This document shows, piece by piece, positions 18,449-28,054 of a stretch of 64,000 nt of DNA. Each line of letters starts with the position of its first letter. Position 1 is the stretch's first letter. Both the position numbers and the translations under genes were made by a program. The stretch is from Haloferula helveola (lineage in GTDB: Bacteria > Verrucomicrobiota > Verrucomicrobiia > Verrucomicrobiales > Akkermansiaceae). The stretch is taken from positions 868,001 to 932,000 of the forward strand of contig NZ_AP024702.1 of the NCBI RefSeq assembly GCF_037076345.1, read 5' to 3'. The notes under the pieces were generated by a model. That model did no database searches. It saw only the letters and a program-made list of their open reading frames with translations, and was not told the DNA's origin.

Positions 18449-20536
18449 TCACTCGTCCGGAGCCGCGAAGCCGACGGACCATTCGGCGAGAAACCGTTCG
18501 GCCCGGGTTGGGTCGTTCAGAAGATGATTGCGACCTGTCGACATCGCTTCGATTTCAGCGGCGGACATTGCGGCCTTTCGTAGGAGCCGAAGACGACACG
18601 GCTGGTTGCCGCTGCGTTTCATCCATTCCCAAGCCAAGCGCCCCATGGTGAAACGGACGTTGAGTTCGACGATCGGTTTCAACGCCAATGACCGGTCGGC
18701 ACGGCGGTGGACCATGGCGTCGATGCAAAGGGGACCCTCGTAGCCCGGGAGCAAGTCGGCGAGGAGAGGCGGGAGCCGTTTGCCGTAGAGATCGAGGACA
18801 CGGGCTTCACGAAAGAGGAACGCCGCGATGGACTCGGGGATGAGGTTTCCCCACTTGGGACCGACCCGGATGCCGACGAAGCGGCCGGCCGGATCGTTCT
18901 CAATGACCGTGAAGCCCAGGAGTTCCACGGCCCCTCCCGGCTTCGCGTCGTAGAGCGCGGAAAAATCGAGCACGCGGTCGAGCCAGGGTTCGACGACAAC
19001 CGCGCCATGGGCGGCAAGCGTGTTGTCGATCCAGCCTCGGGTTTTCTCCGGGTGGCTCTGCGAGTTGACCCTGAGATGGCCCCGGCCGGAGCAGGCGAAA
19101 GGCGCTTTCAGCAGAGCCTGCGTCGTCGGGTCCTCGTTCTCGTTCTCGTTCTCGTTCTCGTTCTCGTTCACCGGGTTCGGATTCGAGGACGAGCAGGAGG
19201 ACGATAACGAGGAGGAAGGACTGAGATGGCGGGCGATCGCCTCGGTCACCGACTCCGCATCGTGCAGCAACTGGCCCGTCTCCGGAACAGGACCGAGGGC
19301 TTGCTCAAGCTTGAGACCGATGGCTTTGGAAAACCACTCGCTTGGAAGCGGCTCCCGCCACGGATGCTCCATGCCCGGAGCGACGTCGCCGGCGAATCGG
19401 CGCAGCGCCTCGGAGGCATCAGGCGACCAGGCCCACGGGCGGAGGCCGGAGAGCTTGCGGGACGGCTCGGGGGAATCGGGACCGGAACGGTCCCGCTCCT
19501 TGATGATCTCCGGGAGGTCGAAACCGGCGGCTTTGAGTCGCGCGAGATGCTCGACCGAGGGCGGGCGACGCATGAGGAGGGCATCGTCGCGACGACAACA
19601 GGCGAACATCAATACCTCCAAATCGTGCTCGAGGGAGAGCGATACCTTGTCAGGCTGCCAGCGCTTGCCCATGGCCGCGGCGCGGGCGTGGGACTCGGCA
19701 CTCGGATTGAACCAATGAAGAACCGGGGTACGTCCGCGGGAGAACTCGCACACCTCGAGCCGTCGGATGAAGTCCTCATCAAGCCCGGCCAACCGGCGGC
19801 TCTCGGCATTGAACGGCGGGATCCCCTTCGCCCTCGCCGGCGTGAGAGGAAAGGTGAGGCAGCGCCGGAAGCCGTCCCAATCGCTCTCCCCCCTCGCCTT
19901 CCACTGGCGGAACCACTCGAGACCGTAGTGGACGTGGCTGATCTCGTCACGGTGGATGCGCTCGAGGATGGCCGCCGTTTCGGCGTCGCCGGATTCCGAA
20001 AAGACCCGCGCGAAGGCTTTCGAGTAGTCGAGATTCGCCTGCTCGAAGGTGAGCGACAGCCTCGTGACGTAGTCGAGCGGCGTGGCCATCGGCGCGACGA
20101 TGTTCCAGAAGAATCCGTTCACCGGCAGGTCGCCGAACTCCACCCCGCAGTCGGCCATGCGGCGCAGGTAGAGCTTGGTGTGCATCTGCTCTTCCTTGAG
20201 CGTCTTCAACACCCCGGCCCGGAACTCCGCGGGTGCGTCGGGAAACTTTAGCAACACCAGCGCCATAAGCTCCGTCGCCAGCAGCTCGTGGTTGGCGAAG
20301 AAGTGGAGCAGCTTGCCGCGCTCGCGGTCGTCATCGATGCCCGATGCTTTGGGAAAAGCGACACGCACGCCGCGCCCCGAAAGACGCAACGCCTCCGGCC
20401 GACCGGGGGCCGAAGGCGTTTCAAGAGCTTCACCGCGCCGCAAGTCCTCCAGACCGGAGGCCGGAGGTGGCGCGAGTTTGTCGTCCAGCGAATCCGCGAA
20501 GAGCACTCGCTCGGCGAATTCGCGGACGGTCGTCAT
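18449..20536 (-). CDS. DUF455 ferritin-like domain fused to an ATP-grasp domain
   Basis: Residues 1-265 match DUF455, a four-helix ferritin-like family. Candidate diiron ligands are visible in HELLATELM, KEEQMHTKL and HRDEISHVHYG. Residues about 270-690 look like an ATP-grasp unit: a preATP segment with LRPWAWSP, a probable ATP-binding lysine in LLKAPFACSGRGHLR (about residue 475), acidic residues in GPLCIDAMV, and the terminal metal-binding VELNVRFTMGR. The protein would therefore couple an oxidative or metal-binding domain to carboxylate-amine or similar ligation; the substrate is unknown. A low-complexity linker (Ser-rich, then six Asn-Glu pairs at about 457-468) separates the preATP and ATP-binding parts and is encoded by an exact hexanucleotide tract. 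At 695 residues it is roughly twice a plain DUF455 protein. It stands alone on the minus strand. Confidence 0.82.
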   Translation of the reverse strand: MTTVREFAERVLFADSLDDKLAPPPASGLEDLRRGEALETPSAPGRPEALRLSGRGVRVAFPKASGIDDDRERGKLLHFFANHELLATELMALVLLKFPDAPAEFRAGVLKTLKEEQMHTKLYLRRMADCGVEFGDLPVNGFFWNIVAPMATPLDYVTRLSLTFEQANLDYSKAFARVFSESGDAETAAILERIHRDEISHVHYGLEWFRQWKARGESDWDGFRRCLTFPLTPARAKGIPPFNAESRRLAGLDEDFIRRLEVCEFSRGRTPVLHWFNPSAESHARAAAMGKRWQPDKVSLSLEHDLEVLMFACCRRDDALLMRRPPSVEHLARLKAAGFDLPEIIKERDRSGPDSPEPSRKLSGLRPWAWSPDASEALRRFAGDVAPGMEHPWREPLPSEWFSKAIGLKLEQALGPVPETGQLLHDAESVTEAIARHLSPSSSLSSSCSSSNPNPVNENENENENENEDPTTQALLKAPFACSGRGHLRVNSQSHPEKTRGWIDNTLAAHGAVVVEPWLDRVLDFSALYDAKPGGAVELLGFTVIENDPAGRFVGIRVGPKWGNLIPESIAAFLFREARVLDLYGKRLPPLLADLLPGYEGPLCIDAMVHRRADRSLALKPIVELNVRFTMGRLAWEWMKRSGNQPCRLRLLRKAAMSAAEIEAMSTGRNHLLNDPTRAERFLAEWSVGFAAPDE
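19133..19168. repeat. Six exact copies of the hexanucleotide CTCGTT
   Basis: A perfect 36-bp microsatellite inside the DUF455/ATP-grasp gene, encoding (Asn-Glu)6 on the minus strand. Gain or loss of units keeps the frame and would change linker length only. Confidence 0.97.
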
Positions 20537-20579
20537 GCCGGCAGGCTAGCGCCCGCCGGCAACGCCGCAAGTCATCGAC

Positions 20580-20930
20580 TTACGGTTGGGTGGGCAAGCT
20601 CGACATCATGCTCGCGAAGATCGTGCCATAGAGGATGCCGAAGACGACGATCAGGATGGTCCAGATCAGCATGATTTTCTGAATGCCCCACTTCTTGGCG
20701 TTGATCCAACCGATGATGAGCGGGATCAGCGGGGTGCACAGCAGGCCGCCGACGAGGGAGATGATGCCCATCGTGGGCTTCTCCTCCTTCTTGAACGCAG
20801 CCATGATCTCCATGATCCAGCAGACCAACATCCCGATCCCGACCAGGAGGGCGAGAATGGATGCGATCGGGCTGGGAGTGGGAATCTCGGTGGGCGCCGG
20901 AGCGCTGGTTTGAGCGATGATTTCGAACAT
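20580..20930 (-). CDS. Small integral membrane protein, unknown function
   Basis: A 116-residue protein starting at MFEIIAQTSAPAPTEIPTP, with three or four hydrophobic segments (about residues 22-45, 54-75 and 86-108) separated by the basic loops FKKEEKP and NAKKWG. The composition resembles short DUF4190/TM2-type membrane proteins, but no diagnostic motif is certain. The ATG at 20930 is preferred over the upstream frame to 21287, which lacks hydrophobic or family character and runs antisense to the start of the DUF72 gene. It lies 43 bp upstream of the DUF455/ATP-grasp gene in the same direction and may share its transcript. Confidence 0.7.
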   Translation of the reverse strand: MFEIIAQTSAPAPTEIPTPSPIASILALLVGIGMLVCWIMEIMAAFKKEEKPTMGIISLVGGLLCTPLIPLIIGWINAKKWGIQKIMLIWTILIVVFGILYGTIFASMMSSLPTQP

Positions 20931-21026
20931 AGTCTTTGGGGTTATGGGACGCCTTCCTCGGGAAGGCGGTCGGTAAGGATCTAACGAAGGCGTGCGCACC
21001 CGGCAAGACAATGCTCTCCTGCCCCC

Positions 21027-21986
21027 ATGTCGCCGTTCTCCCCGGATCAGCAGGACCTGCTCTCGTCCCTCGCGGCGGACGGGGTCTTCCTCGGGACCTC
21101 TTCGTGGAAATACCCCGGCTGGCTGGGCCAGCTCTACGAAGAGCAGCGCTACCTCACCCGTTCGAAATTCAGCAACGCGCGGTTCGAACGCGAATGCCTG
21201 GCAGAATATGCGGAGGTTTTTTCCAGCGTCTGCGTCGACGCCTCCTTCTACCGCTTTCCCGATCCAAAGTTCCTCGCCGGGATCCATGACCAGGTGCCGG
21301 ACGGCTTCCGCTTTTCACACAAGGTCACCGATACCGTCACGACCCGCCATTTCCCGAACCTCCCCCGCCACGGCAGCCACGCGGGGAAGACGAATCCGGT
21401 GTTTCTCGATGCGGGCGTGTTTCTCCAGTCCTTCCTGAAGCCGTTGGCACCTTACCGGAAGAAGACCGGGCTGCTGATCTTCGAGTTCACCCGCTTCCGA
21501 AAGGGCGACTTCGAGCGAGGCCGCGACTTCCTCGACGCCCTTGACCGCTTTCTCGCCGCGCTGCCGACCGATGAGTGGGACTTTGGAGTCGAGCTTCGCA
21601 ACCCGTCGCTACTGCGGCCCGAGTACTTCGACCTGCTCGACCGGCGAAGCGTCGGCCATGTCTACAACCACTGGGAGCGGATGCCGCCCAGCGGCGAACA
21701 GCTCGATCTCCGGAGTCCGTCGACCCTTTCAGCCGCCTGCGGCATGCGCCTGCTGCTCAAGCCCGGACGGCGCTACAAGGAAGCGGTCGAGTCGTTTCAG
21801 CCCTACGACCGGACCCAGGAAGTCCGGCCCGAAGCCCGCGAGGCGGCGGAGCGATTCGTGCTCGAATCGGAAAAGAAGCCGAAGAAACGCAAGGGCTACG
21901 TTTACGTGAACAACCGACTCGAGGGGAACTCGCTGCAAACCATCGCGGCGCTGCTGGACTCGCTGAAGGGGCTAGCCGGGAAGTAA
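21027..21986 (+). CDS. DUF72 (YecE-like) family protein
   Basis: A 319-residue protein of the DUF72 family, which adopts a TIM-barrel fold related to metal-dependent enzymes but has no settled reaction. Family signatures are the N-terminal FLGTSSWKYPGW, the ASFYRFPDPKFL segment, FRFSHKVTDTVTT, the mid-protein LLIFEFTRF, DWDFGVELRN and the C-terminal KGYVYVNNRLEGNS. It is slightly longer than the common 240-300 residue members and has an extended YKEAVESFQPYDRTQEVRPEAR region that probably reflects the Glu-rich C-terminal helix. No signal peptide, so cytosolic. It is divergent from the small membrane protein gene. Confidence 0.88.
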   Translation: MSPFSPDQQDLLSSLAADGVFLGTSSWKYPGWLGQLYEEQRYLTRSKFSNARFERECLAEYAEVFSSVCVDASFYRFPDPKFLAGIHDQVPDGFRFSHKVTDTVTTRHFPNLPRHGSHAGKTNPVFLDAGVFLQSFLKPLAPYRKKTGLLIFEFTRFRKGDFERGRDFLDALDRFLAALPTDEWDFGVELRNPSLLRPEYFDLLDRRSVGHVYNHWERMPPSGEQLDLRSPSTLSAACGMRLLLKPGRRYKEAVESFQPYDRTQEVRPEAREAAERFVLESEKKPKKRKGYVYVNNRLEGNSLQTIAALLDSLKGLAGK

Positions 21987-22399
21987 CGCCAAGGCCCGCG
22001 ACCGGGGTTCGTAGTTCCGCCTTTAGGCGCTCCCGACGGGAAAGGATTTTTCGGCGCCACTCCAAGTCGCGGCATGCGCCACCCTCTCCGACCCCCGAAT
22101 CCGTCCCGCACCCCCGCCACTGAAGTTTGTAGTTCCGCCTTCAGGCGGCCGGGGGCGGGATGAGTTTCCGGTGACTCACAAAACACCTCATCCTCCGCTG
22201 CACAGGGCTCCGCAGCCCCCTAAAGGGGGAACTACGAACCACCGTGGCAAGCCTCCAGACCGGGGTGAGAGCGACAGAGCGAGGCGCACTTACTTTGGGA
22301 TGGACCTGCCACGGCATGCTGACCCAATCTGCTCAAATGCGCGCCTGAATCCAATCCGGGCCGCATAAACCCACAGCTCAACAAATCCTCCGAAAACCC
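21987..22399. other. 413-bp gene-free region with palindromic elements
   Basis: No gene is visible. It holds a lone hairpin unit at 22006-22029 (GTTCGTAGTTCC followed by a CGCCT/AGGCG stem) and the complete MITE-like element at 22125-22242. The remaining ~150 bp before the ATG at 22400 must contain the promoter of the SGNH gene, but no clear -35/-10 pair was identified. Confidence 0.7.
22125..22242. repeat. MITE-like element, copy 1 (left of SGNH gene)
   Basis: 118 bp with imperfect terminal inverted repeats. The left end reads GTTTGTAGTTCCGCC plus a hairpin CCGCCT-TC-AGGCGG; the right end is a CCCCCT-AA-AGGGGG hairpin followed by GAACTACGAACCAC, the inverse of the left. The interior (GTGACTCA ... 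CATCCTCCGC ... GGCTCCGCAGCC) is shared with copy 2 at 28102-28215. No coding capacity. Confidence 0.8.
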
Positions 22400-25300
22400 A
22401 TGAAAGCAGCCTTCCTGCTTGCGCTCGCGCTTGGCCTTGCCCCCGTTCTGACCGAAGCCGTCCCGGTCATCCGCATCATGCCGATGGGCGACTCGATCAC
22501 CAACGGCTCCTCGTTCGACAGCCCCGACGGGACCGGCGGCTACCGCGGCCCGCTCTACGATTTGCTCACCACCGCTGGCTACGATATCGACTACGTCGGG
22601 AGCCTGACTGTGAACAGCGAGCTGCTCGTCGAGAAGGAACACGAAGGACACGGCGGCTGGCGCATCGACCAGCTCGATGCCAATGCACCGACATGGTTCA
22701 GCACGATCAGCCCGGACATCATCCTGCTGCACATCGGAACCAATGACTTCGGCCAGAACTTCGACACGCCGAACGCGATCAACCGACTGGATGACCTGAT
22801 CACCAAGATGGCGGGCCTGCGCCCCGACGCCCACATCATCGTCACCAATCTGATGGAACGGGGCGAGCCGCAGAACACCGACATCCAGAGCCAGTTCAAT
22901 CCGTTCGTGCAGGACGTCGTCAACGACCAGATCGCGGCCGGCAATCTGGTCTCGTTCCTCGACATGCGCTCCGAAGTGCCGCTCAGCGACATGCCGGACA
23001 ACCTGCACCCGGACCAAAACGGCTACGACAAGATGGCGGCGGCGTGGTTCGATGCGGTCGATGCCTATCTGAATCCGGGAGACGGTGTCGCACCCGAACT
23101 CGTCCGCGTCCACGCCACACCATCGCCGGGTGAAGTGGTGGTGAATTTCAATAAGCAGCTCGACCCGACGACCGCCGAGAACGCCGCGAACTACTCACTC
23201 GACGGAGGCATCAGCGTAATCTCCGCCGTGCTCGCCTCCAACGAGCGGGACGTGATCCTGACGACCGATCCGCTGGCTCCCTCGACCACCTACACGCTCA
23301 CGGTCAGCAACGTTGAGGACGTCGCCCCGGTTCCGAACACGATCGCCCCCGCGTCGACTGCCGAGTTCGTCAGTCAGATCGCGCCGGGTTACGACAACAA
23401 CGTCGAAGAGTCCGAGTGCTACACTCTCGTCTACTCGCTCGATCTCCCCAACGCCGCGAACTACAAGATCGCGCCCGTGCCGTACAGCGTCGACACCCAC
23501 GTCAGCATCGGCACCTACGACCGGGTCGCCTACTACATGGAGCTCCAGACTCCGGGCGGCGAACTCCAGTATGCGTGGGCTTCGATGGACGCGTTCGACA
23601 CCGACGCCGCACACATCGGGGTGCCCACACTCGCCACCGGGGTGACCTTCCAGCAGTCGGTAAGCAATCTGAATGTCGTCTCGAACGTCCCCGGCGTGGA
23701 TGTCGGCGAAGGACTGACCGGCAACCTCGAATTCTGGCCGACCAACTACCAGGCGCCCAACGGAGCAGGCGTTCCGGGTGCCAGCGACGCAGTCTACGAC
23801 TTCGGTGACAACATCTCGCCCGGCGACTTCGGTTCGATGCAGATCCACAACACGTCCGCCGCGGAGACCGTGATCTCGTTCAGCCGCTGGGGCGGTGCGG
23901 CCGGCAATGCCTGCGTCGGCATCGGCAACCAACCGTCCGGCAACCCCGACTGGACCTTTGCCGACAACGCCGCCGATTACACGATCAAGAAGCTGCAGGT
24001 TCTGGTTCGCACGACCGGTGACCTCACCTCACCGACCTTGGTTTCCGCCGAAGCGGGATTCGACGGTGAAAGCATCATCGTGACCTTCAGCGAGCCGATC
24101 CGCTACGACACGCTGCTACCGGAGAACTTCTCCGTCGACGAGGGCGTATCGGTCCTGAGCGTCAGCGTGGGAGACGACCGGCGCACGGTCATCCTCAACA
24201 CCACTCCCCTGCCCGCCGCAGCGCTGACTCTGACCGCCGACAACCTCCGCGACACCTCACAGAACGCCAACGTGATCGCACCCGGCTCGAGCATCGCGGT
24301 CACGGCCGCCGCGCTCCCCGCCGAAGTCGTCGCCAGTGTCGGCGCGGCGGCGGACGGCTACGAACTCGTCTACTCGCTCGACATTCCCGTCACCGGCAAC
24401 TTCAACGCGCTCGGTTCCGCAGCCTACCGGATCGACAACAGCGACAAGCCGGGATCGTTCTCACGCGTTGCCTACTACATGGAGCTGCAGTCCGGCGCCA
24501 CGACCAACTACGTCTGGGTTTCGATGGATCCCTTCACCCAGGAAAAGGACAAGCTCGGGGTGCCCACCGTTTCCACCGGTGCGCGCTTCCAACAACTCGT
24601 AAGCAACCTCGACATCATTTCCAACAAAGCGGGACTGACGACCGGACTCGGCCTTGCGACCGGTAACATCGAGTTCTGGCCGAACAGCTACAATCAGGGA
24701 AACACCGCGGGGATACCGGGAGCAAGCGGAGCAACTTATGACTTCGGCGACAACTTCACCACCAGCCCGGGCTACGGGTCCATGCAGGTTCACAATCACG
24801 GCGCCGGGCAGACGGTGTTCGCGCTGAACCGTTTCGGCGTCGACGGCAATCCGCTTTGCGTCGGTATCGGCAACGACCCGAGTCCGACCAACGGTGGCGT
24901 CGACTGGACCTTCGCCGACAACGCCGGCACGGAGTACACGAAGCGCACCCTCCACGTGATGGTGCTTCCGGCAGCGCTTCCGCCGGAAATCACGGACAGC
25001 GTTGGTGCGGCGGCGGACGGTTACGAGTTGGTCTACTCGCTCGATATTCCAGCCACCGGCAATCTCAACAGCGCGAACCGCTACGCGATCGATCGCAGCG
25101 CCGAGCCCGGAACCTTCTCGCGGGTTGCCTATTTCCTCGAACTCGATGACGGCGTCACCACCGAGTACATCTGGACCGCGATGGACGCCTTCACCCAGGA
25201 CAAGGGACGGATCGGCGTCCCGACCGACGCGTCCGGCGCGATCTTCCAGCAGTATGTCGACAACCTCGATGTCCTTTCCAACCAGCCGGGCATCGTCACC

Positions 25301-28054
25301 GGCACCGGACTCGGCACCGGCAATATCGAGTTCTGGCCCGGCAGCTATAACCAAGGGAACTCCCTCGGAGTTCCAGGCGCCAACGGCGGCACCTTCGACT
25401 TCGGCGATAACCGCACCACGGCCGTCGGCTACGGTTGCATGCAGGTACACAACTATGGCGCTGCGCAGACCCTCTGGGCGCTGAACCGCTTCGGTGTCGA
25501 TGGCAATCCACTCTGCCTCGGCATCGGCAACGACCCGAACCCCGGCAACGGCACCGACTGGACCTTTGAGGACAACGCCGGCAGCTACATCAAGCGCACG
25601 CTGCACGTGCTGGTGCTGCCGTCCGACCTGCCTGCCGAAGTCACCACGAACGTCCCGGAATCCGCCGGATACGAATTGGTCTACACGCTGGACATTCCGG
25701 AGCTCGGCAACCTTGCCGTGCCCGGTGCCGGCTTCACGGACTACACGCTCAACAACAGCTTCGGTAGCGCTGCATTCAGTCGCGTCGCCTATTACATGGA
25801 GCTCCAGAAGACCGGCGATCCGGAACCCACCTTCGTTTGGGTCTCGATGGATCCCTTCACCCAGAACCGCGGGCAAATCGGCGTCCCGACGGTCGCGTCC
25901 GGCGCGCTGTGGCAGCAGTACGTGACGAACATGACGGTGATCTCCAACAGCCCCAACGTCACCGAAGGCAGCGGACTGCAAGGCAACCTCGAGTTCTGGC
26001 CCGGCAACTACAACGCCAACAACGACGTCGGCATTCCCGGTGCCAGCAGCGCGCTGTTCGACTTCGGTGACGGTGGTGCGGGAACCGGCTACGGCCACGG
26101 GTCGATGCAGATCCACAATCCCGGAGCCGGCGAGACGGTCTTCGCCCTCAACAAGTGGGGCAACAACGGCAACACGACCAACGAACTGGCCGTCGGCATC
26201 GGCACCAATCCCGCCCTGACCAACAACGACCCCGACTGGACATTTACCTACAACGCCGGCGACTACGACCTCGTCCGCAGGCTCCACGTGCTCGTCCTAC
26301 CCGCCGACGGCGCTCCGGAAATCGAGAATGCGATCGGATCGACCACGCTCGACCGCTTTATCGTGAGCTTCGACCGCGAGCTGACGGATGACTCCGCCGA
26401 CCCCGCCCACTTCTTCATCGACGGAGGTCCCGCGATCACCGGTGCCACCCTGCTTCCCGGGAATCGCGAGATCGCCGTCACCACCGCCGCCCAAGTCGCC
26501 GGAGCGCTCTACACGGTCGAGGTCACCGGCGTGCGCGACCGGACCGGGGGAGCCGAGATCGTTCCGGGTTCGACGGTCGACTTCACCGCCTACGACGCGC
26601 CTGCGATTCTGGCCAACGTGCCGGATCCCGGAATGGAGTTGATCTACCACCTCGATGTCCCCGTCACCAAACCGCGCTGGAATTTCAACGCGGTCACCTA
26701 CGGCGTCGACGAGGCGAAATACGGTGAGATCCTGTTCGACAGGGTCGCCTACCTCTTCGAGCTCGACGGCGACTGGGTCTACGCCTCGTTCGACCCGCAC
26801 ACGACGGCGATCGCGGAGACCGGCGTCCCGAGTTCCCAGGTTACCTCGACGCCTTTCCAGCAGATCGTGACGAACATGAACGTGGCCTCGAACGTTCCCG
26901 GCATCATCACGGGCAACGGCATCGCTACCGGCAACATCGAGTTCTGGGGAGGGAATTACGACGAGGTCAACGCGCTCGGAATCCCCGGTGCCAGCGGTGC
27001 CGACTACGACTTCGGGGACACCATGACACCCGGAGGTCACGGATCGATGCAGGTCCACAACCACGGCGCCTCACAGACGCTCTTCGCCTACAACAACTGG
27101 GGCGCGAATTCCGGTGGAGCCAGCGAAATGGGAATCGGCAACAACACCGGCGACCCGTCACGACTCGACTGGACCCTGACCGAGAACGGCGCCAGCTACG
27201 CGACCCGGAATCTCTACGTGCTCGTCCATCCGGGCGGCACCGCCACCGGCCCCGCACCGACGATCCTCGTCCACCCCTGCGACCGCTCGGTCGCCGCGGG
27301 CGAAGACGTCACCTTTTCGGTCATCGTCGAAGGCGACGGCCCCTTCAACTACCAGTGGTATCACAACGGCTCCCCGGTCGGAACCAATGCCGCCTGGCTT
27401 GAACTGACATCGGTCGACGGAGGCGATCCCGGTTCCTACTCGGTGGTCGTCACAGGGGCCAATCTCGGATCCACCACCTCAGAGACCGCAGTTCTTGAAG
27501 TCTCGGGAGCGAACCAGCCGCCCACCTTCAGCGGTTACACATTCGCCGTGCAGCAGGGCACCAGCGCGGTGATCCCGATCGCCTCGATCCTTGCCAATGC
27601 CAGCGACCTGGACGGCGGCACTCCTGACCTCATATCCGCTGCCGACCCCAGCGTGGAAAACGGCGATGTCGTCCTCGGAGTTTCCGATCTCACCTACACC
27701 CCGCCTCCAGGATTCTACGGATCGGACAGCTTTGCGGTCACGATCGAGGACGGACAGGGCGGCTCGGTCGTCGGGGCCGTTTCCGTGTCGGTCACCTACC
27801 AACCGATCGACCCCGACGGCAGTGACCTGATCAGCTTCCTTCCGGGCGGCATGCCCGGCGCCGGTCAGGTCGAGGCCGTCTTCCACCTCACACCGGGGGT
27901 CGAATACGGGTTTCAGCGGAGCCTGAACCTCGTCGACTGGTTCATCCTGTCGACGGCGGTGGCGGGAGACGACGGCATCGTGGTCTTCACCGACCCCGCC
28001 CCCCCTGCCCCGGCGGCTTTCTATCAGGCGATCACTCCGGTCCCCTCGCCCTAG
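22400..28054 (+). CDS. Secreted SGNH/GDSL hydrolase with five repeated beta-rich modules
   Basis: A signal peptide (MKAAFLLALALGLAPVLTEA) precedes an SGNH hydrolase at residues about 22-225. The nucleophile block is MGDSITNG (Ser 32), block III is HIGTNDFG (about 113) and the catalytic Asp/His are in DNLHPDQNGYDKM (about 200), so an acyl-ester hydrolase is likely, plausibly a carbohydrate esterase. Then five copies of an unrecognised ~200-residue module (ELVYSLDIP ... FSRVAYYMEL ... NIEFWP.NYN ... GIPGAS...YDFGD ... GSMQVHN ... DWTF) begin at nt about 23414, 24356, 25018, 25668 and 26632. CopC/Ig-like segments starting APELVRV, SPTLVSA and APEIENA sit between. An Ig domain (YQWYHNGSPVG) and a cadherin-like domain (FYGSDSFAVTIEDGQGG) close the protein. 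It is monocistronic and bracketed by MITE-like elements. Confidence 0.9.
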   Translation: MKAAFLLALALGLAPVLTEAVPVIRIMPMGDSITNGSSFDSPDGTGGYRGPLYDLLTTAGYDIDYVGSLTVNSELLVEKEHEGHGGWRIDQLDANAPTWFSTISPDIILLHIGTNDFGQNFDTPNAINRLDDLITKMAGLRPDAHIIVTNLMERGEPQNTDIQSQFNPFVQDVVNDQIAAGNLVSFLDMRSEVPLSDMPDNLHPDQNGYDKMAAAWFDAVDAYLNPGDGVAPELVRVHATPSPGEVVVNFNKQLDPTTAENAANYSLDGGISVISAVLASNERDVILTTDPLAPSTTYTLTVSNVEDVAPVPNTIAPASTAEFVSQIAPGYDNNVEESECYTLVYSLDLPNAANYKIAPVPYSVDTHVSIGTYDRVAYYMELQTPGGELQYAWASMDAFDTDAAHIGVPTLATGVTFQQSVSNLNVVSNVPGVDVGEGLTGNLEFWPTNYQAPNGAGVPGASDAVYDFGDNISPGDFGSMQIHNTSAAETVISFSRWGGAAGNACVGIGNQPSGNPDWTFADNAADYTIKKLQVLVRTTGDLTSPTLVSAEAGFDGESIIVTFSEPIRYDTLLPENFSVDEGVSVLSVSVGDDRRTVILNTTPLPAAALTLTADNLRDTSQNANVIAPGSSIAVTAAALPAEVVASVGAAADGYELVYSLDIPVTGNFNALGSAAYRIDNSDKPGSFSRVAYYMELQSGATTNYVWVSMDPFTQEKDKLGVPTVSTGARFQQLVSNLDIISNKAGLTTGLGLATGNIEFWPNSYNQGNTAGIPGASGATYDFGDNFTTSPGYGSMQVHNHGAGQTVFALNRFGVDGNPLCVGIGNDPSPTNGGVDWTFADNAGTEYTKRTLHVMVLPAALPPEITDSVGAAADGYELVYSLDIPATGNLNSANRYAIDRSAEPGTFSRVAYFLELDDGVTTEYIWTAMDAFTQDKGRIGVPTDASGAIFQQYVDNLDVLSNQPGIVTGTGLGTGNIEFWPGSYNQGNSLGVPGANGGTFDFGDNRTTAVGYGCMQVHNYGAAQTLWALNRFGVDGNPLCLGIGNDPNPGNGTDWTFEDNAGSYIKRTLHVLVLPSDLPAEVTTNVPESAGYELVYTLDIPELGNLAVPGAGFTDYTLNNSFGSAAFSRVAYYMELQKTGDPEPTFVWVSMDPFTQNRGQIGVPTVASGALWQQYVTNMTVISNSPNVTEGSGLQGNLEFWPGNYNANNDVGIPGASSALFDFGDGGAGTGYGHGSMQIHNPGAGETVFALNKWGNNGNTTNELAVGIGTNPALTNNDPDWTFTYNAGDYDLVRRLHVLVLPADGAPEIENAIGSTTLDRFIVSFDRELTDDSADPAHFFIDGGPAITGATLLPGNREIAVTTAAQVAGALYTVEVTGVRDRTGGAEIVPGSTVDFTAYDAPAILANVPDPGMELIYHLDVPVTKPRWNFNAVTYGVDEAKYGEILFDRVAYLFELDGDWVYASFDPHTTAIAETGVPSSQVTSTPFQQIVTNMNVASNVPGIITGNGIATGNIEFWGGNYDEVNALGIPGASGADYDFGDTMTPGGHGSMQVHNHGASQTLFAYNNWGANSGGASEMGIGNNTGDPSRLDWTLTENGASYATRNLYVLVHPGGTATGPAPTILVHPCDRSVAAGEDVTFSVIVEGDGPFNYQWYHNGSPVGTNAAWLELTSVDGGDPGSYSVVVTGANLGSTTSETAVLEVSGANQPPTFSGYTFAVQQGTSAVIPIASILANASDLDGGTPDLISAADPSVENGDVVLGVSDLTYTPPPGFYGSDSFAVTIEDGQGGSVVGAVSVSVTYQPIDPDGSDLISFLPGGMPGAGQVEAVFHLTPGVEYGFQRSLNLVDWFILSTAVAGDDGIVVFTDPAPPAPAAFYQAITPVPSP

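Noticed and set aside
24461-26287. 608-residue minus-strand open frame inside the SGNH gene
   Set aside because: Antisense to repeated modules with conserved protein motifs; open only because of codon bias.
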